NCBI GenBank assembly: GCA_021799275.1
Contig: JAJZAT010000021.1
Coordinates: 1 to 59,281, forward strand
Reading direction: 5' to 3'
DNA length: 59,281 nt
From: Bacillota bacterium
Lineage (GTDB): Bacteria > Bacillota > Sulfobacillia > JAJZYS01 > JAJYTV01
Part shown: positions 1 to 7,866 of the stretch, piece by piece
Layout of the letters: each line of letters begins with the position of its first letter
How positions within the stretch are numbered: the stretch's first letter is position 1
The notes under the pieces: model-generated
The model's input: only the letters and a program-made list of their open reading frames with translations
The model's database searches: none
What the model was told of the DNA's origin: nothing
Made by a program: the position numbers and the translations under genes

Positions 1-167
1 ACGAGTTTCTCGATGAGCGACAGCGCTGGGGTTTGAAGGACGACAAGCGGCACTCCTATCGTCACTCCTGCCGCCGCCAAGTCTGACGCAGAGACCTCAT
101 CGTACCGGCGTTTCAAGGTTGGAGCCAAGGCAACCACCTCGATGTATGAACCTCTGCCGATGGGCAC
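1..167 (-). CDS. Partial unrecognised protein running off the left edge
   Basis: A minus-strand reading frame stays open from a GTG at 165-167 to the window edge and gives protein-like sequence such as VVALAPTLKRRYDEVSAS. A 21-codon frame (ATG 233-235, stop 170-172) ends just before that GTG, so translational coupling is possible. No clear Shine-Dalgarno sequence is seen. I recognise no family. It lies in the same foreign-looking segment as the next two genes. The call rests only on frame openness and plausible composition. Confidence 0.3.
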   Translation of the reverse strand, partial: MPIGRGSYIEVVALAPTLKRRYDEVSASDLAAAGVTIGVPLVVLQTPALSLIEKL

Positions 168-273
168 GGTTAGCTCTGCCTGAACTGACCCAGGTTAGCC
201 CCGGCACGACTAGAACCACGTAGCGGCGCGGTCATCTCCGGCGATGGCAACAGCACCACGGCGCCACACCTCT

Positions 274-879
274 CTATTTGGCTGCCCCTCTGGCCAGCCG
301 TATCAGCTCTGGCGAAGGCCGAAACCACTCCCCACGGACCCTGTGATCCCGGAAGCGGTCGTGGAGAACCTGCTCGAGATCCGCCCCACCTGGAAGTGTG
401 CCGAGAAGCACCAGGGGCTCCTGCGACGCGGCACGGAGGGTTCGCAGACGACCAGCCACGTCAACGCTTACGCCGATCTTGATTGGTCCGTCTTCTCCGT
501 GTTGGATGAAGTACACAAATCGTTTTTCATCCTCGGCAAGCGGGCGGTTGACAGCCTCGAACAGCGGGCTTCCGTCTTCGTCCATCAACCTGTAGATGCT
601 GGCGACGCGCTGTCCACGGACATCCACATCGGGTCTGACCTGCACCCAACCTGCGTCAACGAGTTCCTTGAGCGCTCGTCTTACGGTCGGCACGCTTACC
701 CCCATGTCGAGCGCAAGACGCCGGTGGTTCGGGTTGGTGTGTTCAATGGACAGATAGACGGCGATGAGTCCGTAGAGAAGCGCGGCATGGCTGCTGATGG
801 CGGGGTTCCCAAGAAGTGCCGTAGGGGTTTTCACCATAGGTTCGTTGCCGTACTCGCGCACGATGGCTCCCTGCGACAC
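274..879 (-). CDS. Winged-helix protein with C-terminal GIY-YIG-like (T5orf172/MUG113) domain
   Basis: About 201 residues. The N-terminal half has a winged-helix look (RRLALDMGVSVPTVRRALK). The C-terminal half starts with VYFIQHGEDGPIKIGVS and ends with HDRFRDHRVRGEWFRP, the pattern of the T5orf172/MUG113 branch of GIY-YIG domains, where the second motif is often degenerate (here IKIG). I chose the GTG at 877-879 because GAGGGGGTG lies six bases upstream and because a longer frame would read through the terminator at 903-929. Homologues are common in phages and mobile elements; whether this one cuts DNA is unknown. It may be cargo or part of the insertion that disrupts the ATPase gene. Confidence 0.7.
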   Translation of the reverse strand: MSQGAIVREYGNEPMVKTPTALLGNPAISSHAALLYGLIAVYLSIEHTNPNHRRLALDMGVSVPTVRRALKELVDAGWVQVRPDVDVRGQRVASIYRLMDEDGSPLFEAVNRPLAEDEKRFVYFIQHGEDGPIKIGVSVDVAGRLRTLRAASQEPLVLLGTLPGGADLEQVLHDRFRDHRVRGEWFRPSPELIRLARGAAK

Positions 880-891
880 CGCTTCACCCCC

Positions 892-929
892 TCGACAAAA
901 GGAATCAGGCTCCCGGCGAGGGGAGCCTG
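892..929 (-). terminator. Rho-independent terminator between two small genes
   Basis: CAGGCTCCC and GGGAGCCTG form a perfect 9-bp stem around a 6-base loop (906-929). On the minus strand the stem is followed by ATTCC and then TTTTGTC. It sits just after the HTH gene that stops at 976 and before the chosen start of the GIY-YIG-like gene, which supports the later GTG start for that gene. Confidence 0.65.
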
Positions 930-975
930 GCACTAATACCATCTCTCGCGTCCCTGGCAGCCGACCGCACCTGCT

Positions 976-1308
976 TTAGGTGAGGTCGGGGCGTTGCTCA
1001 AATACTGCTTGCTCATGCTCTTGGAGGATCCGTTTGACACGCCGAGGATGGGTGTCCAGCGCTGTTGCGATCTCTTGTAGGGATCTACCGGCCTCTCGCA
1101 TCGCAAGCACCGTGCTGAGTGCCTTGTGTCGTGTTCGACGCTGGAAGTCGCTGCGGCTGATCCATGTGGCTTTGTGGCCCCTGAACATTCTACGCACAGT
1201 GTCCCAGCTCATCCCGTATTCGCGTGCGATCTCCTTGAGGGTCATCCCCTGCTCGTGGTTAAGCCTGTAAACCTCATCGAACGATGGAGGCTGTAGCTCG
1301 GGGTCCAA
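976..1308 (-). CDS. Small protein with two helix-turn-helix segments
   Basis: About 110 residues if it starts at the TTG at 1306-1308. One HTH-like segment is MTLKEIAREYGMSWDTVRRM; a second is RSLQEIATALDTHPRRVKRI. They resemble the DNA-binding heads of IS21-type IstA proteins, resolvases and homing enzymes, but there is no catalytic domain. The frame also extends upstream into the truncated ATPase gene. No convincing ribosome binding site decides the start; an ATG at 1243-1245 would cut into the first HTH. The gene begins within about 40 bases of the breakpoint of the ATPase gene, so it belongs to the inserted DNA. Function unknown. Confidence 0.55.
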   Translation of the reverse strand: MDPELQPPSFDEVYRLNHEQGMTLKEIAREYGMSWDTVRRMFRGHKATWISRSDFQRRTRHKALSTVLAMREAGRSLQEIATALDTHPRRVKRILQEHEQAVFEQRPDLT

Positions 1309-2338
1309 CGGAAGGCTTGCTTCTGCGGAGATAAACTGAGTGTCCTGTCTTGTCTGAGCAAATGACCGTGGCGGACCCAAGCGTTTCCACCGCGGGCAGA
1401 TGCCGGACGAGGGCATTGCGCTTCAGCATGCGCTGTACCCCGACGGCGAGCGCGATCGTTACGATGGCGGGGAGCCCCTCGGGGATTGCGGCGACCGCCA
1501 GGCTCACTCCCGCGAGGAACATCCTGAAGAGGCTCTCACCACGCAGCACGCCCGCCACCACGACGACCGCCGCGATGGCGAGGCACGCCCAGACGAGAGT
1601 TCTGCCGAGCCCTTCGAGCTTCAGCTGCAGCGGAGTCGGCTCATTCTTCTGTTCGCTGAGAAGCCGCGCGATCCCACCCATCGTCGTCGCCGTGGCGGTG
1701 GCCACCACAAGGGCCACGGCGCGTCCCCGGATCACGGTGGTGCCGGCAAAGACCATGTTCTTGCGCTCGCCGATCGGCGCGCGAGCGTCGCCGATCCAGT
1801 CCGCGGACTTTTCCACTGGCACGGATTCGCCGGTCAATAGCGATTCCTCGACCGCCAGCTCCGTCGCGCGGAGGAGGCGCGCGTCAGCCGGGGGCTTGTC
1901 TCCCGCCTCCAGCAGCAGAAGGTCGCCAGGCACGACCGCCGCCGCCGGGATCCGGCGCTCCTCACCGTCGCGACGCACCCGCGCGTGCGGGGCGGACATC
2001 TCCTTGAGCGCCTCCAGCGAGCGCTCGGCGCGGAACTCCTGCAGTGCGCCCAGCACCGCGTTGACGACGACGATCAGCATGATGGTGATGGCGTCGCCGA
2101 CCTCGCCGAGGAAGAAGGAGATGCCGGTCGCTCCGAGCAGAACCAGCACCATGAAGTCCTGGAACTGGGCCAGAAATACCCGCAGGAGACTGCGCGGAAG
2201 CGGATGGGGCAGTTCGTTCGCGCCATAGCGCGCCAGACGCCGGCTGGCCTCGCGGGAGGTGAGCCCGACGGCGGGATCGCTCGCGAGCTGCGACGCTACT
2301 TCTGCCACCGACAATCCGTGCGCCTCTACCTGATGCAT
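1274..2338 (-). pseudogene. N-terminal fragment of a P-type (PII-like) cation ATPase
   Basis: The fragment keeps the cation-ATPase N-domain (residues 5-50), the first membrane hairpin, the actuator loop with TGES (about 169-172), the next membrane pair with PEGLP, and reaches CSDKTG at about 327-332. There the phosphorylatable Asp motif, normally DKTGT, is broken: the next residue is His, followed by 22 unrelated residues and a stop. P-type ATPases of this class run to about 900 residues, so the nucleotide-binding and C-terminal membrane domains are missing and no transport is possible. The start is supported by AGGGGAG upstream of the ATG. PEGLP and the N-terminal domain suggest a Ca2+ or broad P2 type. 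Confidence 0.85.
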
Positions 2339-2597
2339 AAGCTCTCCCCTTCTCGCACTGGGAAGAGCCTATGCTGTAGCGGCCCTGTGTATGGCGCGGC
2401 CGGCAGGACAACGTCAGACCAAAGTCGCCCGCGCCCTGGCGAACCCTCCGCCACGTCCTGCGCGCCACGGACTAGCGCAGAGGTCCCGACGGGCCAAGCT
2501 CGCAAGCGGGCTTTGGCCCCTTGCCGCCGTCCTGCGGCCCAGACGGGCAACCGGGCCCCTGCCCTCTTTGCCCCGCCCCAATACACAACCTTGCACC

Positions 2598-2626
2598 TTG
2601 CGGCGGCCGCACGGGATTGCTATGGT
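2598..2626 (+). promoter_or_regulatory. Sigma-A-type promoter for the riboswitch transcript
   Basis: TTGCGG and TATGGT are 17 bases apart and the -10 box carries an upstream TGC (extended -10). The predicted start point, near 2633, coincides with the 5' end of the TPP riboswitch, which supports the assignment. Confidence 0.6.
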
Positions 2627-2630
2627 CGAA

Positions 2631-2722
2631 CTACCGCTAGGGGTGCCTCGCGTGTGCGAGGCTGAGATGGCCATCGGGCCGACCCTTGGAACCTGATCTG
2701 GGTCATGCCAGCGAAGGGAAGC
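2631..2722 (+). promoter_or_regulatory. TPP riboswitch (THI element)
   Basis: The leader contains the conserved thi-box pieces in order: CTAGGGGTGCC, then GGCTGAGATGGCC, then GACCCTTGGAACCTGATCTG, then GCCAGCGAAGGGAAG. A possible expression-platform hairpin follows (GCGCCGC at 2744-2750 with GCGGCGT at 2765-2771) just before the Shine-Dalgarno sequence of the transporter gene. It should lower expression when thiamine pyrophosphate is plentiful. Whether control acts on transcription or translation cannot be told from sequence alone; there is no strong U-tract. Confidence 0.93.
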
Positions 2723-2799
2723 GCGACCGCACAGAAGCTTGTGGCGCCGCACTCCCTAGACGGGGCGGCGTCATTCCTTCTCTCTTGGAGGTAGCGAGG

Positions 2800-4209
2800 T
2801 TGGCCTTGCCGGACAAAGAGCCACAGCCGCAGACGGATCGCGTCTGGCACATCGAGCGCAGCGGTATCGAGCCGGTACCGGCGGCGTCGCGCAACGCGTC
2901 GCTCAGCGGCCTCTTCTGGGTCTGGTTCGCCGGCAACCTGGCGATTCTCACCGTCGTGCTCGGCGCCATCGCGATGAGTTTTGGCCTGTCGCTGATCGAA
3001 GGCGTCGCGCTTGCCCTGCTGGCGCCTCTCGCCTACGCCGGCATCGGCCTCTTCGCCATCCCGGGCGCCCGCACCGGCGTGCCGACGCTGACGCTCTCTA
3101 GGGCCACGTTCGGCACGTACGGCAACGTGGTCCCGTCGCTGATCTCCTGGCTGAACCTCGTCGGCTGGGAGACCGTCGTGCTCCTGACGGCCACCTACGC
3201 CCTCGAGGGAGCACTGACGGCGGCGTTCGGCCTGCCCCCGTCCAATCTCGTCGCCCTGCTCTCGCTCGTCATCGTGACCTTCTCGGCCTTCTCCGTCGCC
3301 CTGCTCGGCCACGCGACCATCGTCCGCATCCAGACGGTAGCATCGTATCTGTTTGGCGCGCTCACGCTGCTCGTGTTCGCTCTCGCGCTGCCGAACGTGC
3401 ATCTGGGGCTCCTGCTGAAGGCGCCCGGCGCACCATTCCTCTCGGCCTTCCTGCCGGCGCTTTCCATCGTCGTCGCGGGCGGAGCCCTGTCCTGGGTCAA
3501 CACCGCGGCGGACTACACGCGCTACCTGCCGAGGGACGTCAAGGGGTCGGGCGTCGTCTGGGCAACCACCCTCGGCAGCCTCATCCCGTCGTTCGCGCTC
3601 CTCCTGCTCGGCATCCTGCTGTCGGCCGGCCGTCCGGGCCTGGCGTCGGCGCCCAATCCGATCGCGGCGGTCGGCGCGATCCTGCCCGCGTGGATGGCGG
3701 TCCCCTACCTGCTGACGGCGGCGGGAGGCATGGTGACGGGCGACATCATGGACGTGTACTCTTCAGGGCTCAGCCTGATGGCCGCGGGCGTACCGCTGCG
3801 GCGCACCCGCACCATCCTCGTCGACGCCTCGCTCTCCATCGCCGCCAGCGTCTACATCCTGCTGGTCGCGCACAACTTCCTCGGCGCCTACGTCTCCTTC
3901 CTGACTCTGCTCGCGACGGTGCTGGCGCCATGGGCCGCCGTCTTCGGGGTGGACACCCTACGCCACCTGCGCCGCGACTACCGGGTGCAAGAACTCTACC
4001 GAGGCCTCCAGAGCGGCTACGGTAAGGTGAGGCTGCCCGCGTTCGCCGCCTGGCTCGTGGGCATCGCCGCTGCCCTGCTCACCTCGTCGGTGCCACCGCT
4101 GCTTCAGGGCCCCTTCGCGGTGGGCATCTTCCAAGGCTCAAATCTCGGGCTCTTTCTCGGCTTCCTTGTCAGCCTCCTGGTCTATCTGCCGTTCAGCCGC
4201 CCCGACTAG
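2800..4209 (+). CDS. cytX: NCS1-family permease, probable thiamine precursor (HMP) transporter
   Basis: A 469-residue membrane protein with about twelve hydrophobic segments and the NCS1 nucleobase-cation symport layout; the early stretch GLFWVWFAGNLAILTVVLGA is typical of the family. The TPP riboswitch directly upstream makes the substrate most likely hydroxymethylpyrimidine or another thiamine precursor, as for CytX, rather than cytosine or allantoin. The start is TTG at 2800-2802, eight bases after GGAGG; no ATG fits. The gene stands alone, converging with the carboxypeptidase gene so that the two stop codons overlap. The family is clear; the substrate is inferred from the riboswitch. Confidence 0.85.
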   Translation: MALPDKEPQPQTDRVWHIERSGIEPVPAASRNASLSGLFWVWFAGNLAILTVVLGAIAMSFGLSLIEGVALALLAPLAYAGIGLFAIPGARTGVPTLTLSRATFGTYGNVVPSLISWLNLVGWETVVLLTATYALEGALTAAFGLPPSNLVALLSLVIVTFSAFSVALLGHATIVRIQTVASYLFGALTLLVFALALPNVHLGLLLKAPGAPFLSAFLPALSIVVAGGALSWVNTAADYTRYLPRDVKGSGVVWATTLGSLIPSFALLLLGILLSAGRPGLASAPNPIAAVGAILPAWMAVPYLLTAAGGMVTGDIMDVYSSGLSLMAAGVPLRRTRTILVDASLSIAASVYILLVAHNFLGAYVSFLTLLATVLAPWAAVFGVDTLRHLRRDYRVQELYRGLQSGYGKVRLPAFAAWLVGIAAALLTSSVPPLLQGPFAVGIFQGSNLGLFLGFLVSLLVYLPFSRPD

Positions 4210-5399
4210 CGCCGCCGCACGCGAAGGCGATAGCGCCTGCGGCGGCGCTGGCGGCGCAGGCGCCACGCGCCCACCACCACGGCCAGGGCCAGCCCGCCCT
4301 CGGCCCATCGCAGCATGCCGCCGGCCGCCGCCTTGAGCGGCGACGGCGCGCTCGCAAGCAAAGGGATCACGGCGAGCGGTCTCGTCCGCGGGCCCACGAC
4401 GACGTCGCCGATCGGTTCCCCCGCGCGCCAGGCCTGCGGCCAGTCGTAGAGCACCTTCACCCGCGGCATGGGCTGGCCAGGGCCGATCAGCCACGAGAAC
4501 GAACCCGCGGCCACCGCCCTGCCCGCTCCGCGAGGCGCCTTGGCGAATCTCTCCCCGGCCGAGACCAGTTGCAGACTGTGAAAGTGCGCGAAGCCCCAGT
4601 TGAGCAGCGTCTGCGGGTCCTGCCACATGTGCGTGTAATTGGAGTGCAGGGCGACCGCGATGAGCGTCACGCCGCCTCGCGTCGCGGCAGCGACGATCGA
4701 CTGCTTGGCCTGGATGGTGTACCCGATCTTGACACCGATCGCCCCGGGATAGTTCCAGAGCAGGATGTTCTGGTTCACCAGCGTGTACGGCTTGGGCACG
4801 CCGGGAAAGTAGAACGACTTGGCGCCGTCGATCGTGCGGAACGTCGGGTAGGTCAGGGCGGCCCGCGTAAAGAGGGCCAGGTCGTGGGCCGTCGTCTCGT
4901 GCCCAGGCAGATAGAGACCGTCCGGATTGAGGAAGGTCGTGTGGGTGGCCCCCAGTGCCTTCGCCTCGCGATTCATGCGCGCGACGAACGCCGGCACCGA
5001 ACCGCTGTCCGCGATCGCCAGCTCGACCGCCGCATCGTTGCCGGAGACCAGAAGAAGCCCATAGAGCAGGTCCCGCAGCGTCAGCCGCTGGCCCGGCACC
5101 AGGTAAGCGCTCGACCCCTCGACGCCGTAGGCCTGCTTCGAAACGCGCACAGCACGTCCGAGATGCCCTTGCATCACGGTGAGCAGAGCGGTCATGATCT
5201 TGGTCGTCGACGCGGGCGCCAGCCTCAGGTTCGGATTGTGCGCCAGCAGGACTTGGCCTGTCTGAAAGTCAATCAGCTCGTAGCCACTGGCAGCGATCCC
5301 ACGCGGGCCCGCCGGCGCCGCTGCCGCGGCGGGGGGAGCCTGGGTGATCAGCAGGAGCAGGGCTGCGCCGAGGAGTCCGAATTTGCAGCGTCGGCGCAT
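4206..5399 (-). CDS. D-alanyl-D-alanine carboxypeptidase (DacF/PBP5-like, S11)
   Basis: A 397-residue low-molecular-weight penicillin-binding protein that trims the terminal D-Ala from peptidoglycan stem peptides outside the cell. It has a signal peptide (MRRRCKFGLLGAALLLL), the active-site tetrad STTK at about 65, SGN at about 123 and a KIGYT box in place of KTG at about 223. A C-terminal hydrophobic segment and an Arg-rich tail form the membrane anchor. The ATG start has GGGGGGAAAG just upstream. KIG instead of KTG is a mild departure from the family. A second, more canonical paralogue lies at 36.8-37.9 kb. Confidence 0.92.
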   Translation of the reverse strand: MRRRCKFGLLGAALLLLITQAPPAAAAAPAGPRGIAASGYELIDFQTGQVLLAHNPNLRLAPASTTKIMTALLTVMQGHLGRAVRVSKQAYGVEGSSAYLVPGQRLTLRDLLYGLLLVSGNDAAVELAIADSGSVPAFVARMNREAKALGATHTTFLNPDGLYLPGHETTAHDLALFTRAALTYPTFRTIDGAKSFYFPGVPKPYTLVNQNILLWNYPGAIGVKIGYTIQAKQSIVAAATRGGVTLIAVALHSNYTHMWQDPQTLLNWGFAHFHSLQLVSAGERFAKAPRGAGRAVAAGSFSWLIGPGQPMPRVKVLYDWPQAWRAGEPIGDVVVGPRTRPLAVIPLLASAPSPLKAAAGGMLRWAEGGLALAVVVGAWRLRRQRRRRRYRLRVRRR

Positions 5400-5520
5400 G
5401 CTTTCCCCCCGGGAATGGTATGCGTGGACTCTAGTCTCTTCTGGCTTTCGCGGTCGTGTCCTTCTAGTGGTTGTAGGAAGGTCGCTCCCGATATCGAAAC
5501 TTTCTGCGGAGGTTGACCCG

Positions 5521-7089
5521 TTGACCACGTTGGATCTGCCCGACGTCACCGAAGATCTCCGTCTTCTGCTTGAGCAGGCGGTGTTTTTCGACCCCTGGTT
5601 GGGGGCGATCACGGAGCGCGACCTGGACCCGCGCGCGGAGTTCGCCCTGGAAGAGCATGTCGCCGCGTTCCTCGCCCAATACTGGACAGTACAGGAAAAG
5701 GCGCGCAGCCTCGGCATCTTGCCCATCTACGGCGACATCGTCCATGACGTGCTGAGGACCGCGGCCCTTTCGACGTCATGCATGCGCGGAGTTTACGAAG
5801 GCCTGCCCAGGGTACCGGATGCCGAAGGCATCCATCGACTGTTCGGTGAGCTCGCGCAGTTCGCCGACGTGCACGGCGTGGGACCGTTCGTGCGGGCAGC
5901 TCTTTCCGTCCTGGCCTACGAGGATCTCCTCGCGATCGAGTACTTCGGCGGCGTCCGCGAGGACGACTTCACGACCGGCCGCCTGCACCGCCCGTGGGTG
6001 GAGCGGCCGCTCGACAACGAACTGAGCGTGATGCTCGCACTCGGCACCTGCGAGATCGTCCTGCGCGACGGCGTCCGCTTCATCCAGACGACTCCGCGGG
6101 GCCGCGAGCGGCTGGTGGACCTCTCGAAGGCGCTGAGGGACGCCGGATTTCTCAGCCGGCGCGTCCAGGCCCTCTATATCGCCCATTTCGACGAGCAAGG
6201 GGCCGACTACGACCACATCTTCGACAAACTGGTGCCCTGCGTGCCGGAGAGGCGCCGGGACTTCCTCGAATTCTGTCGCATCGAGCCCGGCAGCCGCGTC
6301 CTCGAGATCGGATCGGGCACCGGCCTCTTCACCGTGGAGGCGGGCCTGGCGGACCGTGTTGGCGACGCCGGGATCGTCTACGCCATGGACCCCTCACCCG
6401 AGATGACCATGGTCGCGAAGCGCCGGGTGCGTAAAGGCGGCATCCGCAACGTCCGTTTCCTCTTCGGTCGCGCCGAACAGGTGCCGTTCGAGGACGGTTC
6501 GTTCGACGCGGTGGTGGGCAGCCTCGCCCTGCACTTCACCGACGCGCGGCAGGCCCTGGCGGAAGCTCACCGCCTCCTGGTTCCCGGCGGTCACGTGAGC
6601 ATGTTCTGGAGCCTGCCCTGGGATCTCAAGCGGGTTCCCGCCTTTGCCGAGTGGATCGCGCCGCTCCAGCGCATGATGCAGCACCCGAAGGAGAGCGGCT
6701 TTACCGACCGCCGTTTCATCACCATGCAGGAGGCGGATGAACTTCTGCACGAGCTCGGGTACGTCGACGTGGAGGTTCAGCAGGTGGGCCTACCGCACGA
6801 ACTGCACCACGTGGAGGACACGGTCCGGGCAATCCTCTCGCTGAGCGTGTACCAGCGCGAGTTCGAGCAGTTGCCCTGGGCGGCCCGCGAGGACCTGATC
6901 CGGCTTCTCCTGGCCCGCGGCGAGGAGCTTGTCGAGCGCCACGGCAAGGCGGCCTTCAGCTTCTTGAACTCGGCGGCGTTCCTGCGGGCGCGTCGCTCCC
7001 CGGACGACGCCCTGCCGGTGCGCCAGGGCCATGTGGTCTCCTTCGAGCGGATGCGTCGCGAGCGAATCAGCCGCGAAACCAACGCATGA
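5521..7089 (+). CDS. Class I SAM-dependent methyltransferase with a novel N-terminal domain
   Basis: 522 residues from a TTG start, eight bases after GGAGG. The first 240 or so residues form an alpha-helical domain I do not recognise. The rest is a Rossmann-fold methyltransferase of the UbiE/Methyltransf_11 type: motif I LEIGSGTGLF near 260, acidic AMDPSPEM strand, then GRAEQVPFEDGSFDAVVGSL and LLVPGGHV. The substrate is unknown; small-molecule or quinone methylation is plausible. The gene diverges from the carboxypeptidase gene and overlaps the next gene tail to tail by about 20 bases. Confidence 0.8.
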   Translation: MTTLDLPDVTEDLRLLLEQAVFFDPWLGAITERDLDPRAEFALEEHVAAFLAQYWTVQEKARSLGILPIYGDIVHDVLRTAALSTSCMRGVYEGLPRVPDAEGIHRLFGELAQFADVHGVGPFVRAALSVLAYEDLLAIEYFGGVREDDFTTGRLHRPWVERPLDNELSVMLALGTCEIVLRDGVRFIQTTPRGRERLVDLSKALRDAGFLSRRVQALYIAHFDEQGADYDHIFDKLVPCVPERRRDFLEFCRIEPGSRVLEIGSGTGLFTVEAGLADRVGDAGIVYAMDPSPEMTMVAKRRVRKGGIRNVRFLFGRAEQVPFEDGSFDAVVGSLALHFTDARQALAEAHRLLVPGGHVSMFWSLPWDLKRVPAFAEWIAPLQRMMQHPKESGFTDRRFITMQEADELLHELGYVDVEVQQVGLPHELHHVEDTVRAILSLSVYQREFEQLPWAAREDLIRLLLARGEELVERHGKAAFSFLNSAAFLRARRSPDDALPVRQGHVVSFERMRRERISRETNA

Positions 7090-7603
7090 ATCCACGCTTG
7101 CGCTGACGTCGTGAGCGGTATGTGCCGAGCTCCTCGCGAAGATGGGCGACCTCCTGCTGGGTGCGCATCAGAGCCGTGAGCATACGATCGCGGTCCCGCC
7201 GCTCCCTTTCGGCGCTCTCGGAGAGCGTCTGGTGCAGGCGCTGCAGCTCGACGGCGATCGGGCCCTCAGGCCTGGGCGCGGCGCCCGGCTCGACGGCCTC
7301 CTGAGCCGCGGCGGCCTCACCGGCGGCCTGGGATCCCCCCGCCGGCGGACCTTCCGCCGCAAGCGGCACCTCTTCACCGCGTCGTCGCGTCGCGAGCAGC
7401 TGACTCTCGATTTCCTTGGCCGTGCGTCCTGCCACCCTGCCACGCGCGGCAATCTGCAGGCGCGCGAGGTCCAGGGCCGTGAAGCGGCCCGCGTCTGGCT
7501 GGCTCAGCCAGCCATGGTACTGCCTCAGAAGTTCGCGCACTAGCCGCGGCGACACGCCGAGCTGGCGGACCAGTTCAGCCCGTCCGATCGTCCTCTCCGA
7601 CAT
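7067..7603 (-). CDS. MerR-like HTH protein with coiled coil and basic amphipathic tail
   Basis: 178 residues. A MerR-type HTH (ELVRQLGVSPRLVRELLRQY) is followed by an Ala/Gly/Pro/Glu-rich linker (about residues 80-115), a long charged coiled coil (about 120-165) and the tail RKRGFMRWFRG, which looks like an amphipathic membrane or nucleoid contact. The layout (HTH, linker, coiled coil, basic tail) recalls the sporulation chromosome anchor RacA, but I claim no homology. The ATG was chosen over a GTG six bases earlier because GAGG lies seven bases upstream of it. It follows a small coiled-coil gene in the same direction. Confidence 0.65.
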   Translation of the reverse strand: MSERTIGRAELVRQLGVSPRLVRELLRQYHGWLSQPDAGRFTALDLARLQIAARGRVAGRTAKEIESQLLATRRRGEEVPLAAEGPPAGGSQAAGEAAAAQEAVEPGAAPRPEGPIAVELQRLHQTLSESAERERRDRDRMLTALMRTQQEVAHLREELGTYRSRRQRKRGFMRWFRG

Positions 7604-7627
7604 GTCCACACCTCGGAGAGCGTGCTT

Positions 7628-7828
7628 CTAAGGCGCCGAACCCCGGTCCTGCGCCGATCGTGGCGGGAGTTGTCTTACGTTCGACAAGGGCCTGCCGGCC
7701 GCGAGGCGCGCCTGCAGCGACTCCTGCTCCCGCAGGGACTCCTCCAGCAGACGCAGCAACAGCGTGCGGCTACGCCTGAGGCGTGCCACGGTCCCGCGCA
7801 GACGCTCGATCTCTTCCGCCGTGTCCAT
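7628..7828 (-). CDS. Small coiled-coil protein
   Basis: 66 residues, almost all one charged helix with leucine heptads (EIERLRGTVARLRRSRTLLL), ending in a Pro/Arg-rich tail. It has only a weak ribosome binding site (GGTGAT) and lies 24 bases upstream of the HTH coiled-coil gene, so the two are probably co-transcribed and their coiled coils might interact. No family recognised. The call depends on reading-frame layout and composition. Confidence 0.5.
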   Translation of the reverse strand: MDTAEEIERLRGTVARLRRSRTLLLRLLEESLREQESLQARLAAGRPLSNVRQLPPRSAQDRGSAP

Positions 7829-7866
7829 GCCATCACCAGAGCTAGCCTACGATGGCCGACCTTCCC

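Larger units (their letters stand above)
1..1345. mobile_element. Inserted DNA replacing the rest of a P-type ATPase gene (one end only)
   Basis: ATPase coding sequence is normal up to codon DKTG (1343-1354) and then changes abruptly to unrelated sequence carrying HTH and GIY-YIG-like genes. The remaining two thirds of the ATPase is nowhere in the window. The other end of the insertion lies to the left, so target duplication and terminal repeats cannot be checked. I see no transposase. The class of element is unknown; a simple deletion or rearrangement junction is the alternative. Confidence 0.35.

Noticed and set aside
1330-1360. Intein inserted at the ATPase DKTG motif
   Set aside because: The residue after DKTG is His, not the Cys or Ser needed at an intein N-terminus, and the frame stops after 22 residues.
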